DNA of 64,000 nt from Crotophaga sulcirostris (taxonomy: Eukaryota > Chordata > Aves > Cuculiformes > Crotophagidae): assembly GCA_013397455.1 (NCBI GenBank), contig VYZB01000237.1, positions 226,701 through 290,700 on the forward strand, given 5' to 3'. The translations under genes were made by a program, and so were the position numbers. Under the pieces are notes generated by a model that was not told the DNA's origin, made no database searches, and worked only from the letters and a program-made list of their open reading frames with translations. Shown one piece after another: positions 37,301 through 52,100 of the stretch; the stretch's first letter is position 1; each line of letters opens with the position of its first letter.

Positions 37301-40300
37301 ATTTTGCTTTTCTTATTTTCTATCACATTTTTCAGCCTCTAAAGCTCTGAAAATGGGAAAGATATTTGTAAATTAAAGCAAAGCTGAAGGGTCATTCTAA
37401 TCAAAAATGTGTAGGTCATAAACAAAATGCCAGGTGTCACCAGACTAATGAAAATTGAGAGTTAAAAGTTCTGATTTAAAGCACTCAAAAGCAAAACATA
37501 TTTAGTCATTTCTCACCGAGGAAACCTTCCTCCTCAAACTGAATACATAAGAGCGCTTCCCCCAATCATTATTGTACATTAAATCAAAGGCTATTTACAG
37601 TCTGTCTTTGTTCAATAAAATGCTGAAGTTGCATTTTCTGTGCATAGTACTGAAGTTTATATTCAGTATGATCAGCCAAGCAGGCTGAGAGTGGTGTAGA
37701 CTGCAACACCTTAAGAATGGCAATATCTATGCTTTTCCTTACTTTATCTTGCTTTCTGTATGCTCTTCAGCACACAGACTAGGACTGAATTCATACAAAT
37801 GGACTTGTGCAGGTAATTCCCCAAGCAACATAAGAATAGAGTTTTGTTCGGGGGACACTTTCATTTACTGATAATTTAATTTACTGATAATAGGATGTGC
37901 ATATTATTGACTATCTTTTGGCCTCATTTAATAAAACAAACAATATTAAAATTGACTATGGAGATTAGATTCATGAACAAGAACTTCACAGTTTAGAATA
38001 GAGGAATGACATTATACAGTACTATGAGGATATACTGACTCAGGCCTTGAACGTTCAATGGCTGGATGACTGCAGAAGCCCATACCAACATGTTGGTTTT
38101 CATGTAGCTTTTCAGCTTCCAGTTTTGAAGCCAGGTAAAATAATCCCACAGTCCAGTAGAGAGCGTTTTCAATATTTTTGTAGTAATAAGCTGAACAGAA
38201 GACACTTAGTAAAAGTTAGATGTTGTTTTTCTGTGCCAATGTAAATTATTCCTTGACCAAGAAAAAGGAGAATTCTTTACTTCTGAAGTCTGAGGAACTT
38301 TCACTCTGAGGAAGTCATGACACTTGAAATTTCAAGATACCAGTCTGTTTATGTAGCTCCTATTTTTACTTGTCCTGCTTCAGGTAAATTCTACTTCTAC
38401 TTATTGAGTTGCATTTGGAAAGGGCAAGAATGACTATAAACTTTAGAAAATGCTTATCCCATTCTCATAAATATGAAAAATTTGGTAAAGAACAAGGATT
38501 AGTAGTTTACATAATGGTACTGGAACCTTGCTGACGTTTTTTGGAATTTAAGCAGTTTCAAGAAAACTGTTGGTTAAAATAAAGCAATATTATGGATCTT
38601 GCTTGCATGACACTTCATGGCCATGAATGGAGAACTGGGATTAAAATGGTTTCCATACTGAGTCAGCCGTAAAATAAATGGGACCATTTCAACAAATTGA
38701 TTGGGGGTTGCCAATAATTCTCTGCAGTCCATTCTATTTTTGCAGCTATATGTGTTTGAATAAGACCTTCTCCTGTACAGATTTTGTTCTGACTTTATCC
38801 TTCTTGATCCTTCCACACACTGTATTGATCAGCATGGCTTTTGCAGCCTCTGCTTTGCACTGCTCTTTTTGTGTATTTTGTTACCTTTGCATATACCTTG
38901 AACAGTACTTTAAAACTTAGTTTATCCCCTGTATTTTACCTTGTATCCAAGAAGTTATCATTTACCTTACCCAGACTCTTTTCTACATAGCCATTTTCCC
39001 TATCTCCAAGTACTTTTACAGCATATCTCTGGTCTTCTCACAAGTCTTTTCGAAATGTCATTTTGTCATTGTCTCTCTGCACTTCAGGTATGGTTTGATC
39101 CCCTCTGCTCTGATTCCCACTTAGTAACAGAGAGTTTTTTTTGTTATTTGAGCAAAGCAGATCATTGCCACTTTGCTCCAAATAATGACAACACTGGAAG
39201 ACCACAGAAAAAAACACCACCATATTGCAGTAAGATAAATCGACATATTTTGTAAAGCCTCATTCTTTGGAATAGTTGTTTCAGCTGAAACTTTCAGACA
39301 GAGATAATTTTCAAAGGAATATTTAAGACAAAATTACATGTTTAGCAAAGCTATAAGCAATTCTTTTTTTCCTTTTTTTGAGACTTGCATGGAGAAATTA
39401 TAATTTCTTCCCTATGTGCTCAGCCATAGATTTCCCAGGGGCTCTTTGCCCCCATAGTGTGGGGCTCCTGACCCCAGCTCAGTTATCACAACACTGAGAA
39501 GTGATGATTTCCTGGCAGGATACTGTAAGGTCTCTTTTGGTCCACAACACATCGTGACAGATGTTAGAATCTAGAGAAGAAACCGCAGTAATGTGACAAA
39601 GGAGACATTTTAGTAGCACTGTGGCTAAGGCTGTGCTTGAAGTAGTTACAGAAAAAAAAGATAACTATGAATATTATGAAATAAAGTAGGACTGTTGACA
39701 GTAAATAGTAAATGTGAAAGGAACTTTTATTTTATTTATTGATTATTTTTTCTCACTTTAGGGAAGGTTTTTATACTAATATCACTGTGACATATCTCAT
39801 GGAATCTGTACGTAGTGTGATTCTTGGATATATATTTTTGGTTAGTTTTTTTTGCAGCACTTGACTTTATTTTGTTTCAGAGATTTTATTTGAATTTTTT
39901 TGTTGGCACTTCATAATACACCACCAGAGGTTATCAGACATTGTTTTTCACAAAACCCCACTTTCGTTAGATAAGAGCAGACTGTTCTTTGTTTCTGCAA
40001 TTTCATTTAATCTTGTACAGTTTCTATGGATAAACTGATAATATAGTAATATCTGTGTATGAACGCTATACAAACAACAGTTTCTCTCTCCAGCATCCTC
40101 ATCTGTTACTCATTTTCTTTTTGCAACTGAATACTTCACTACTGGCAGGTGGGCCACTTTCTCTGCATCTTTGGTGGACTGGAAAAAACAGGTCCTTTCA
40201 GCTTAATTTTCCCTTTCCTTTGCCAATACAAATTGGAAAGAAAATTTTCTTCTTTCCTGTACTTAGATTTTCATTCCCGTAATCCTGATATTGGGTGCCG

Positions 40301-42289
40301 TCATTCTCTTATTACCTCATAGGAGCTGCATATTTTGGGGGAATTTTTGGGTTTCATATTAAGTTGGGGTTTTTTTGGTCAGATTTTTTCTATGAAGCAA
40401 AAAGAATGAAATGAAATGGGTAGCATAACGACAACATTAAAATGTAAATCAAATTATTAGAGACTTTTCTTAACAGATGTAGTACTGTAGCCATTAATTT
40501 GATTATTTTAGTGAGTTTTTTTAATTTGGCTCCCTCCATATTTCAGAAAAAATAATTTGCAACCTTCTATTGGCTCTTCCAATAGTGTCCATGAACACTA
40601 TGTCCATGAGAAAATTATTAATTGCTGATTTTCATCTCTGTTTTTGCTTATCCCTCAGAAGCAAGCTTCATACACAACAGAATGGCAGATAGAGCATGTG
40701 GCAGACAGCTAATGACTCATAATGACAGACTCATAAACAAGCATGCTGGGGAGACCTTTTTTCTTTCCAGAACACCCTATTAGAGGCATACCTTTCCCTT
40801 TCCTTTTTTTGGTTTGTTGGGGTTATGCATACAAAGAAGAGGAAAGAAACTTTCACCGTTACTTAGCTTTTGAAACACATCCTTCAGTTTTTAAATTAAC
40901 ATTATACCTGGCACATCTGATCAAGAAAACAAACCTGTGCTTTTGAGGTGTGAACCCTCCCCTCCATCTGGAGTTTTCGTTGGTGGTGGAATAAACCAGC
41001 AGGAGAAATGGATCTCAGCCCTACACAGACAGATCAGTGACAACCAGACTCCCTTTGAATCTCTTTTGGAATGAAGAGCATAACTGCAAGAACACCTCAC
41101 AGCTGTTGCATAAATATATGTTATAGAATGATCTGCAGATCAAAAGTCGCAGTAATTCACAGACCGTTAGATGCACCAAATCAGCAGTGCTCTGCACAGT
41201 GAGTGGAAGAACTGCTGAATATGTTTTCTATGTACTAAATATACTATTGCATATAATGCAGTATTAAATAGTTTGTGGTTGAGCATGAGACAAGAAGGCT
41301 GCCTATTTGCTTTGTTGTGCCTGGTGCTATAGAGTCCTTGGGAGGAAGGAAAAATGCATCTCCCTAGAGTGTGATCACTTTGGTACAAGCTGAATAGGGA
41401 CTGGAAACAGCATTAGATGAAGGTGTCCAGCACAGGTGGAGTCATTAGCAAGAGAGATTTGTTTCCTTTTATTTTGATCTTTCTCCGCAGCAGAATTGAT
41501 TGTTCTGTCTTAAAAGCTTACTTTATTCTTTTGTGTTTGTAGTGTAGTAAAACATGTGTTTAAATATTAAGAACATGATTTTGTTAGTTTTAGTGTATTC
41601 ACTTTAATGAAAAGTCGCAAACCTTTTGCTCACTCAGGGTCCTCTCAAAGAAAGTTGTCTGGGCACCAAGAGCAGGGAAGCTTTCAATCAGTGATACAGA
41701 GACTTGTTTTCTCTGATATAGAAAAGCATTAAATACTGATAACAGGATCGATGGGCTTTCTGGGCATGTTGCTTTCTTCAGTAGAGCTAATATCAGTAGC
41801 TGTTGTTCAGAGGAACAGATGGAATTTTGAAGATGACTTTTGCAAATAAAATCCTCACTAATTTAATCACGTTTAGACTTAACATCAAGTAACATAAATT
41901 CATGAGATTTGAGGTGAAAACATCCATAATCATACAAAAATATAACTTACTAAAGAGACCAAAATGGCACAAAGGATTATCTTAACAGTGTTCAAATACC
42001 TTTTTATCTCTTTGAACAAGAGGTATTACACAATACACAGCAAGCTTTCCAGTTCTTTATATGTGGAGTATACAAGGGAGAGCCAGATGCTTTATCATGT
42101 TCTTTTGCTGAGAGCCAAAGCTTTACAGAATTAAGCATTCAATGTCAGGAAAATAACCTTTGAGCTACTCTCTTACTCTTTTTTTTTTCCTAATCCTGAA
42201 CAGAGCAGTTGATCATGCCTAAATAATATCAGTTCTGTCTTCCTTCATTGGTGTTCTGACAACAAATAAAAGATGCTGAACTTCCTAGC
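34358..42289. other. Long AT-rich stretch without recognised genes or dispersed repeats
   Basis: About 8 kb with no feature I can support beyond a 16-bp-period duplication at 37863-37891. Open frames here (for example 38941-39255 and 41167-41388) are short and without domain signatures. Confidence 0.5.
37863..37891. repeat. Short direct repeat, 16-bp period
   Basis: The 13-mer atttactgataat occurs at 37863-37875 and again at 37879-37891. Confidence 0.85.
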
Positions 42290-43160
42290 AAAAGCCTTGA
42301 AGATGAAAATGTTTAAAGTTAGTGAAAAAAAACAATTTGGAGAAATAAGAAAATTGAATCAGAGCTACAGACAAGGGGAAAGAAAGGATTTGGTTTCTGG
42401 TGAAGCATGCAGGGAAGCCAAAATCATTGCAGATGACTGTGAAAGAAGGAAGGAAGGAAAGACAGAGGAAGATGGAGGAGTTGTATAGGGGGACAGAGGA
42501 CTGTAATAGAAAATTGGAGAGGAAACAACTGTATAGCATGCTGTTCATCAAAGATGGAATATGAGGACAGAAATTAAAAGTGGAAAAAACCCAACAGAAA
42601 TAGGAGACGAATATCTTAAAGCCTATATCCAAAATTATGATCCAGAGTGTAAGAAAAGAGGAAGTTCCGTAAGTAACAGCAGCTAAGAGAAAGCAAAAGT
42701 ACCAAAATATTTGGAAGCCACAAGTCAGGAGGGAGCAAGACAGAGTGTGGTGGTGGTGGGTATGTCATGGCCATTTTAGAATCATCAAGAAGGAAGGAAA
42801 TAGATATGGGGATGAGGTTCTGAGTGGTGATGGGAGGGAGGAGGAAATAAGCTATGTATGGATGGATGATATACAGGATGGGGAAAGAAGGGAGCATCAC
42901 AGTTGTGACTGATATCACCAGAAGTATGGAAAGGATGTCAGTTTTGTTTACATAAGTGGAAATGTGTGTGTATGGGGTGAGGAGAAAGGGGATAGACCTG
43001 TGAAAGAAAAAAAGCAAAACTGGAAACAGTCCTGCATGGAAGGAGAAACAATAAAATTAGGTAGTGAGATGGAAGAAACCATAAGGGAGCGTAAGAATAT
43101 AATGCAGAAAAGAGCTGTGGTCAGTAGTAGGTGATATGGAACAGAAAATCAAAGAAAGTA
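42290..43160. repeat. Purine-rich strand-asymmetric region
   Basis: For about 870 bp the plus strand is dominated by A and G, including a GGAA-type run at 42441-42465 and many 'ggagga' and 'gaaag' words. The bias suppresses stop codons on the minus strand and yields three pyrimidine-coded frames (42285-42632, 42616-43017, 43149-43496). Those frames are rich in Ser, Phe, Leu and Pro and are not genes. Confidence 0.75.
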
Positions 43161-46100
43161 TATGAAAAGCACTGTGAAAATACAGCTGTAGCACTTTGCC
43201 ATAAAAAATTGCATTGTCTCAGACTGCCAGGGGTGGGGAACAAGATGGCAAGTTAAGTTGGAGGACAGGAATACATGCAGGGAATGCCCTGTTGCTCTCT
43301 CACTTACCACCACACAACTCAGGAGACACATAAATCCCATTCCACCATCACTATTACCAATATTCTTACTCTCAGAGGACATTTCATGGTTGAATGGCCT
43401 TATTTGCCTTAGAAAAGCCAATACAGAAGTCAATAAGTATGGTAAGACTTTTTCTGCCACTGACGGGCAGATTTTTTTCCTAGTGTCAGCTTGCATTTAT
43501 AAAAGAATAGGAGACATTAAATCTCTGTCTACTTGCTTTTCTGTAAAGAGAATAATAATGTGCTTTAAAAGCACATCTTAGAACACCACACATTTAAACT
43601 CCCATCTGTGTTTGGAAGTAAGTGTTTGCAATCCTTACTCTTCCACCTTCCATACCTCTGTCACTTTCTGCTCCATCATATTAGCATTTTAATAACGTAC
43701 AATGACATTGTTAAAATGTAACTTTCATGCTGATTTTTAATTTACACAGAAAAGACAGGGACAGAGATTAAACTGCAGTATTCGTTCTCACACAGTTTTC
43801 TTTCCTATGAAACACTGCACTTGCATGGAAACAATCCAGATCAAACCCCCAATAAGCTAGGAAACCACCCTTGAAGCTGGTAGTGCCATTCTCCACCAGG
43901 ACTTATCTGATTAGTGCCAATGTCAGGCCTTCTGCGATATATTTTTTTGAGAGAATTAGCATAACTCTGGCCTAATGTTGTTTACAAATCAGCACACTGT
44001 GAGACTATATAAAATGTTATATTATCTTGACTCTGTAGGATCTGAAGTTGGAAAAATAACCGCAAAACAATGCAAAGAATGCACTTAAATGTAAAATATT
44101 ATTGCTTTATCCTCACTTTATTTAAAACTCCGTTTGCACAGCAACTTGGGTGAAACAGTATAAAAGCAGATACAAATAGCTCATGTTCAGCACGAAGGGA
44201 AAGAGCTACCCACATTACTATACTGAAATCCTAAATAAAAATATTTTGCACCATTAAGCTAAATACACAATACTAATTAAATATAAAGAGAGAAGAAAAA
44301 AAAATTAGACCTATATAGCTATTCAAAATCTGCTTGCTATTACACTGAAAATCTTAATACTGTCTCTTAGGAAACAATTCCACAGTTTTCCATTTAAGAG
44401 CATAGCACTACTTTAGCAAATTGGTTGCTTATTTAGAATCCGAAGCCACTGAGGCAACAGTGTCTTGTGCACCCAGGGAGGCAGTTCAGTGGGATATTAG
44501 TCAAGTCTGTTACTACATGTGACAATAGCACTATGTGAACTGAGGCAGGGAGACTGCCTTTTCTATACTTTTGGTGTATGCATCTGTACCTCTAACAAAC
44601 AGAGATGAGAGAAACCTGCTTCTCACATGGAATAATAGGATTTGAAAACTGCTCAGAACAAAAACTTCTAAGGAATGGCAAGCTCAGGCTTTATAATACT
44701 AGTTTCCTTATGAATGTGCATATGCTAACATTCTCTGTCTGTATGTATGGGTGAATGACCCAGATATAAAGACTGTTTCAGATATGGAAACAGCTGGGTT
44801 TCCTTAATTTAACCTAAGCATGTATTATCACATCCCTAAGCAAATGAGGTGTGAATTTGAGAACAGTCACTATAAGTCTTCTTAATGCTATTATCACTAA
44901 GATATACAACCAAAGATAAAAAAACTCACAAGCACACAAAAGAACAAACCCAAACCTGTCAGTGGATTTAGATTATCTCCTCAGAAATAATCAAAGTCTT
45001 TGAATAAAGTCTCAGGAATTGAGACTTAATATGCCATTTGGGGCAAAACTTTGCCTAGTTCAAGGAACAAGGGCCTATCAGAACACGTGGAAGTTTTCTA
45101 TTGGCTTTAATTGGCTTTGGATTGGGTCCAAGAAGTGAATTTTCTTGTCCTGGACTATTGATATGCAGCTGTTCACAAATACAAAATTTGATTTAAAAAG
45201 GTATGCCTAAACAAGGTTATTGTGGAACCCAGGCCTGAATCAATTTCTTTGTCCGTTTTTCTGTCTGTATCTGCGACCGGTCATGATGTCTTAGCTATTA
45301 CTTTTTTTCACATCTTACTGTCTCTGTGTTTGTAGCTGGGCTCAAGCAAAACAGGTGAAGTTCAGGGGAAAAACTGAAGTTTCAGCATTTGTTTTCATTC
45401 TGCACTAGAGCAAGATACATCTGGACCTTCATAATTTTTCGCTGGAAAGGGAATCAAATCTATCTCAGAGCAGCTAATAACTTCATAGCCAGGGAGTCAC
45501 TTGTCTTGCTGACTTGCAGCTTTCTCTGATACTGAACAGAGATTTAAAGTTGCATTTTCCATAAAGCACTCATCAAATAGCTATTTTCAGTAGACTTTGT
45601 TCTTGACCAGAACTCTCATCCTTGACTTCAGAAACCTGATGAATTAATCTATCAACACCAATAGTTTTCCAAGAAATGTTCCTATTTCAATCAACTGTAA
45701 TTTCTAGTATCATCTAGAACGTGTAAAAATAAAAGATTTTTCCCACAAAACATAATGTGGAAGTAAAGAAGATTTTACAAGGAGTAAACTGTAAGAAATA
45801 TTGCATTAGATATGTTACTATTTGCATTTTTGAAGTTGAGATCTGACCAGCAAGACTCAAGATTTTAATAATACTCCATACTTCAAGACATTGAGACTTT
45901 GAAAGAATATAAAAAGTTACTTTATATTCTTCATTTACTCCTCTAATAAAATCTATAGTTGCATAGCAAGATATTTCAGCTTGAAATTACTCTCCTGCAT
46001 TTTCCATGATCTTTTCTACTGATGCAACCTCAACAGCAACTTTCTTGTCTTATTGCTTTGCATTCAGCAGCTTCCTCTCCAATTTAGTTTTGCCTTTCTC

Positions 46101-49100
46101 TGGTTCATTCCTACACCTCTTGCCCTCATGTTTGTGTTTTCTTAAATATACCTCCATTGCTTTTAAACTTTTTTCCCAAAAGGATAAATCTCAGATTCTG
46201 AATATTTCCTCTGCATACAAACTTGTTAGATAACTATAATCTCTTCACAGCTTTCATCTCTAAACATGTTTGTTCCTTCTCTTTCTGTTTGTCTATTTCA
46301 GCGTTGCATTTTTGCTGTGAAAGGTTGTCACTCGATACAGTATTCCAGGGATGCCTTAGTAGTGCTGAACGCAGATGACTTCAAATACATTTGATCTCAC
46401 ATTCAGTACTATTCTTTACTCTTCTTGTTATCACTATATGCTAACCCCCAAAAGACCAAATCCTTAGCTAGTTCAAAGTGAACATTGACATGAATGGAGC
46501 TTTATGAATTATACTAGTGTAGCACCATCTCTGTGCCATTGCTATTTTTTCTGAATAGAGTTAAAAGCTAAATATTCATAACTAATGGAAAATGGTGTCT
46601 AAGAATATGAGCTGAGTTATTGCAGAATTGTGTAATCAATAATTTTTATCTTCTGCAAGACTGACCCTAAACTACAGAAAGTGTGCAATGTAGAGATTTT
46701 AGGACTTTCTCATGGTTATTCATTGAAAACTTATTCCAGTGAAATGTCCTGAGTGAAGGGGACACATCTTGACGGGACATGTGAGAGGCTGATTAATAAC
46801 TCTGCTGGATGAAGGTAATTGAAGAAGCTGCAAATCTTAACAGCTTTAAGACTCAGGATAGATGGGATTACAACTCAAAGGCACATTCTGCTCAGTAGGA
46901 AGATGATAAAAGAATTAAGTCATTTTTTGCAGCTTTTGTGCTAGAAACAGGCTACAAAGTGACTGAATTTCCAGAAATTTAAAGCTGCTCCACAATAAAC
47001 TATATTTTATACTGAGCAAGTCTTTCGCTTTCTACATATTGTGACCTTTCAAATGAAAAAAGCTAAAAGGAACAAAATTTGAGAATATCTATTTTTCTCA
47101 TTGCAGCTGCAGAAGTATCACAAGGCGTGTCGTGGGTGATACAGATAAGAAATTAATCACGTGTTTGTACAGCATGGACTTTCACACTCCTGTACTCATT
47201 CTCTCTTTGTCTCTCTCTCTCTTACGATTGATGAGAAAAATCTCTTCAACATGTCAACTATTGAACTTCACAACCATGCAGAAATTGACAGATAAAATGT
47301 CACCAGTATTTTCTTTGGGTACTCTGAAAACAAAGGAAAAATAGTAAGGAAAACACTCCATGTTTTCTTTGTATTGTTGTCATAGTGTAACAAAAATACT
47401 CAAGCCAGGCAGTCAAATGCTTGATACTGAGAAAAAATAAAGCAGAAGTGACCCTAGGTACTGACTGGATTTTGAACATTATGACTGACAGCTTTCCTGT
47501 AATACTAATGCTAATCAGTCAGCTTGTTGCCTTTTGTACTTGAATAAGTAAGTGGCAATGCTCTGAAAGAAATGATTAGGTAATATCTTGTAAATGTACC
47601 CATCAAAAGTAACTCAACTTTTCCATGGCTTAGAAATAAAGCGAATATTAGAAACTCATAAACTCCAAAAGCTGTAATTAAACGTAAGAGTGAGAATAAA
47701 CTTAGTACACTTATCATGGAATTGTTATAAATATTGTTTTCCTTTCTAGAGGACTTCTTTTTTCATATCTCTAAGGCTTTTTAACTATCAAAGAGTGGAA
47801 AAGCTTCACACTGGAAATTTGGTTATCCTGCAATGGATATGGTTGGATCTAAAGATATCTTTCAAACAAGATCCAGAAAAAAACACCTCCAGACCACTTG
47901 AAGCAGTCATATTCTGCATTTTTAGAACTTGGTATTTTTTGAACTCTCCTGAATCCTCATTCAAAAGTGAATATGATGGTCAAACTTAAAGCTGTAGGAG
48001 TACAGCTACTAGAATTACCACATCACTGTTTTACAAATCTTTAGTCTTAAGCTGCCGCAGTACTTTGAGAATTTTAGAACCTCTGGGTTTTATTAACAGC
48101 AGTGGTGTGCCCATCCTTCCATTTCCCACAGATTCTTCAAAGATGTGCCTGAGTGACTAGGCATCCTGGAGAAAAGAAAGAGGGTCAGAGAAAGAAAATT
48201 TGTCCTCCAGAAAAAGGTACAATGTAGGATACATGTCATTATGAATCTGTGACATGAAGCATGAAGGAACCTAAGAAACTGAGGCAGTTCAAGCGAGATA
48301 TAAAAAAACTAATGGGCTTGCAGGGTACGAGTTAGTTTTGAACTGCTGTAATACTTTGCACCTAAAGGAATCGCAGTGTTCAGAAACATTTTTACATGTC
48401 CACACATTGAAAACCTTTTAATATATGTTATCTGAACAAAAATTGGATCTGAACAGGATGCAACTAAAATCACACATTTATCTTAGAAAAAAAGTATCTG
48501 AACATCTTTTAATCCTTAAGGTATTCTTGGTCTCAATATTTTTTCCCCAAGGGATAGGTAGTGTTTCATGCTTTATTTTGTAAAGTAAATGAGAGTGTGG
48601 GGGATTACAGCCTAAAACAAGCTTGCTGAACCATACTTGTTTTAAATTTAATTTGTAGTTTTACAACTGACTTGCACATTTATCAAGTCAGTGAAAAGTG
48701 CCTGTTTTAAGAAGGTATGAATCATGCTTGACATTTAGCAATCCATTTCTTGAACTGTGGGTAGAGCCAAGATGCTCCATATAGTTTGGATGGGATATGT
48801 AACTTTTAGGCAAGCTAAAGTTAAATGACATAACTCAAACCCATAGGTGAATTACCCTTTGCCATAAAGGAAGTCTGAAATCGAAGTCTAACCCACAGGC
48901 ACGAAAAGGATTCCTAAGCATAAGAACATTTTTCTTCCTAGCAGGGTAGGTAAGAATATGCCATGAACTTTTATCTGTGGCACTGCTCGAAGTTTGAGAC
49001 CTTAACCTGAAGTTAACATCTATCTTACAATAAATGTTGAAATGTTTCATAGGATTTTGAATGGTTTTTTTTGGTTGGTTGGTTGGGTTTTTTAATGACA

Positions 49101-52100
49101 ATAAGAAGAAAGATCAAACATGAAAAGACGGAGCTTTACTCCCCAGGATCTGAAATTTTTCTAGCTTCTGCAGCTCCTTAAGAGGAAGGATCCTTAGGAG
49201 GAATCCATTCTTTGAAGTTCCTAACAAAGTGTGATGGTAACCCTTCCAAAGTCTTTGTAGAGTATAAAGTTTTTGTTATATTTTCCACTACAATGCTGAG
49301 AGACCACACACTGTGTACTATAGCCTTCCCTGTGACTGTCTCATATATTTTTAGTCTCATGTAACCATACTATTCATTATGTATTTGCAACACTTCCAGG
49401 GAAAAAAAAATATCTTAGGTCAATTTCCTTTATAAGATTATACTTGAGTTAGGTCATGCACATGCAAGTACTTTTCTTTTGCAGTGTAGTACATTGACTC
49501 CAAGAACTTGTCCAAATCTCCAGTGGAAAGAAAACTTAACCATAAATTTAATAACTAGAGCAAGGACATGTATGCGAGATAATTAAGCAGCATAATCTGC
49601 ATATTTTCTGAGTTATGTTATCTTCCTATACAAAGCTGAGAAGCAAGGAATCTTTGTTTGTTTTACTGTTTTAAACACCTACTTTCTACATATCAATTAC
49701 TCCTTTTTCTTTCCACTTCTATCTAAAGATATGGAAAAATGTTTTTCACTACCTTTGTGCAAGAAATTTCTTGCATATACTATGTGCTTAAAATCAATCA
49801 AAAATTATTTTTACAGAATGATCCATTTTTAAGCCTATATTAAATTAATCTTCAAAAGCAGATAAATCATTTTTGTTAGAGACAAGATCCTTAATGATAA
49901 AACTCAAAATCTGTTATAACTGTTAAATTAATTTAAAGCAGAATTATGCTGTTTCAGCTGTAACTATTGCAGTCTTTCCTGCTGTACAGCAATTAACAAC
50001 CTACAAATTGTTCCTGAAGAATGCTAAATGTCTTTTTTGTATCTTAGAGTCAAGGAGATAAGTCAAAAGATGCACAGAAATTTTTGCACAAAGAGGAATA
50101 GAACTAAAATATGACAGTGCTATATCCTGATTTTAATCATTAGACTATACCAAAGAAAAGGAAGGAATTGTAAGCAGTAATATTAGTTCTTCCTCTTGAC
50201 AAACTTTGAGGATGGAAAAAGCAGACAGATTCAGAATGCAAGGGCAATGGAGGCATTATGCAAAAGGCAGTGGGTCACAGGCTGAAAATCCTGGAGAAGG
50301 TGGCTTTGTGTAAAGGTAGATGAGTGTCCAGCAGGTTCTGTCTGTACTCCTGAGCTAAGATGTGCCAGAAATTATTTATTTTTCCAGTAACACAGATAAT
50401 TCTCATCCTATGGTAGTCGAAAATTTTAAGAGACAAATATACTTTCAGCATCTTCAGTTCTAATCCAAAGACATTTTCATGAATTTTTCACTATACTTTG
50501 CAAACTCCCGGGAGAAGGTGGTGAGGCATTAGGAGTTCTTGGAATATAACATCTTCAGATGTTATTGAACTTCAGATACTCAGCATGTATCAGTAACTCT
50601 CACTTAGTGTTTGTACATTCATTTTTGAACTGCATCTGCTTGAGAGATAAACAAGTAAATTCTAATAACAAGACAGTTTAACCCTTCTGCCTTTACATAG
50701 ACTTCAATTTTATGATGAATGAATCAACCTGTAATCTGACAGTTCAGTGAAATTCTTGAAGAACAAGTCTTCATCGAAACCTATCATGTGATTTCCCCAG
50801 TGGGTTTGAGTACTAATTGGATAAATCCATTTGCAACTAAATCTGTTAGTGTTACTTTATTGGTTTCATTCCTCTCTTTATCAATACTGGGCCCGACTCT
50901 CCCTCACAGCAAAAGTAAACCAGAAACAATTGCACTTGCATAATCAAAATAATTAAACATTAATTCACACCAATGGAATGGAACAGTTTTTCATTTTTAA
51001 AAGGCCTTCAAGCTTTAGAAAGAGCCAATTTGCTTTGAAAATAATTCGCTATATTGATTGATTCACAGAATTTTCTTTGCATCTTAGAAGTGATTCCAAC
51101 ACTCCTGCATGATACATTGTGAATAAGCAGTTGTGGATATATTTGTCTCAAATGAGTCATCTGTCTTCTTTGCCTTGCTCTGGCAGAAGGCTGTTCTGTC
51201 TTGGCTTACTCTGTACCAGGGTTTACTTTTTCCCTGGATTCCTCAGTATGAAAGGATGCATGATAAAAGTAAAGTTACCTATAAAGTCACGTCCTCCTGT
51301 GGACTGACTATCAGTTGTAGTGGGGTTTTGTGCTGCATCTGCCCTGCTAGCCGTATCTATATGGTTTTCATTTAGTATAGATACACTAGGAAATAACATG
51401 CTACAATTAACTGGATCTTTCTTGCTTCTTTCTTCTCAGAAAAATCCTGAATGTCTAAAAAACCTCCGTAATCTTTTAGTTCCAGAGAAAACCAAACCTC
51501 TGTCTTGCACAGACAATATTCATTAGGAGAAAATCATTGAATCTGCTGTGCTGCGAATGACTTTTCACTGTCTCCTTCTTAGGGATCCTGGTTGTGGTCT
51601 TTTCTTTCCTCATTAAAATGATACCATCTCCTTTCCTAAGTGTGACCTGTTTCAATCTTGCAAATGTTGCTAGTATTGATCTATTTCTGTCTTGGAGATA
51701 ATAAGGCTTTTGCATCCAATCCTGTGAGATTCTGAAAGCATCCTGCAGAGTCTGATCTTCACCTGGAGCTGAGTGAGTTCTGCCTGTGCTGCTGCTCCTT
51801 GCAAGTGTTTTTGCAGTTGCTGCTTTTAGACATTTTCAGTGCTTTTAAGAAGTACCTTTAGTGTATCGGTGCTTTATTCCTAATTATAGGACCACCCTGT
51901 ATATTTTGCTTTTAAAGCACATATATTGGCATCTTGTCAGGCAACACATTGATATTTATGCTTGAATTGCTTGGTTTAATGTATGACTTGGCCTTGGCTC
52001 CAGTTATCTAGAAGAAATATTGATTCCGTTTGAACCCCATTTTACTCTGCAGTCTTCAGATACAAGCTTGTTAACTGCCCCATATCTTATATCAACAAAT

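Noticed and set aside
39438..39476. Two small GC hairpins (GGGGC-GCCCC and TGGGG-CCCCA) as a structured RNA
   Set aside because: The arms are only five bases long and no larger fold or gene context supports them.
42285..43496. Three minus-strand frames of 115, 133 and 115 codons
   Set aside because: The first two lie in the purine-biased region and are rich in Ser, Phe, Leu and Pro as that bias predicts. The third (43149-43496) lies just past its edge and has no recognisable domain.
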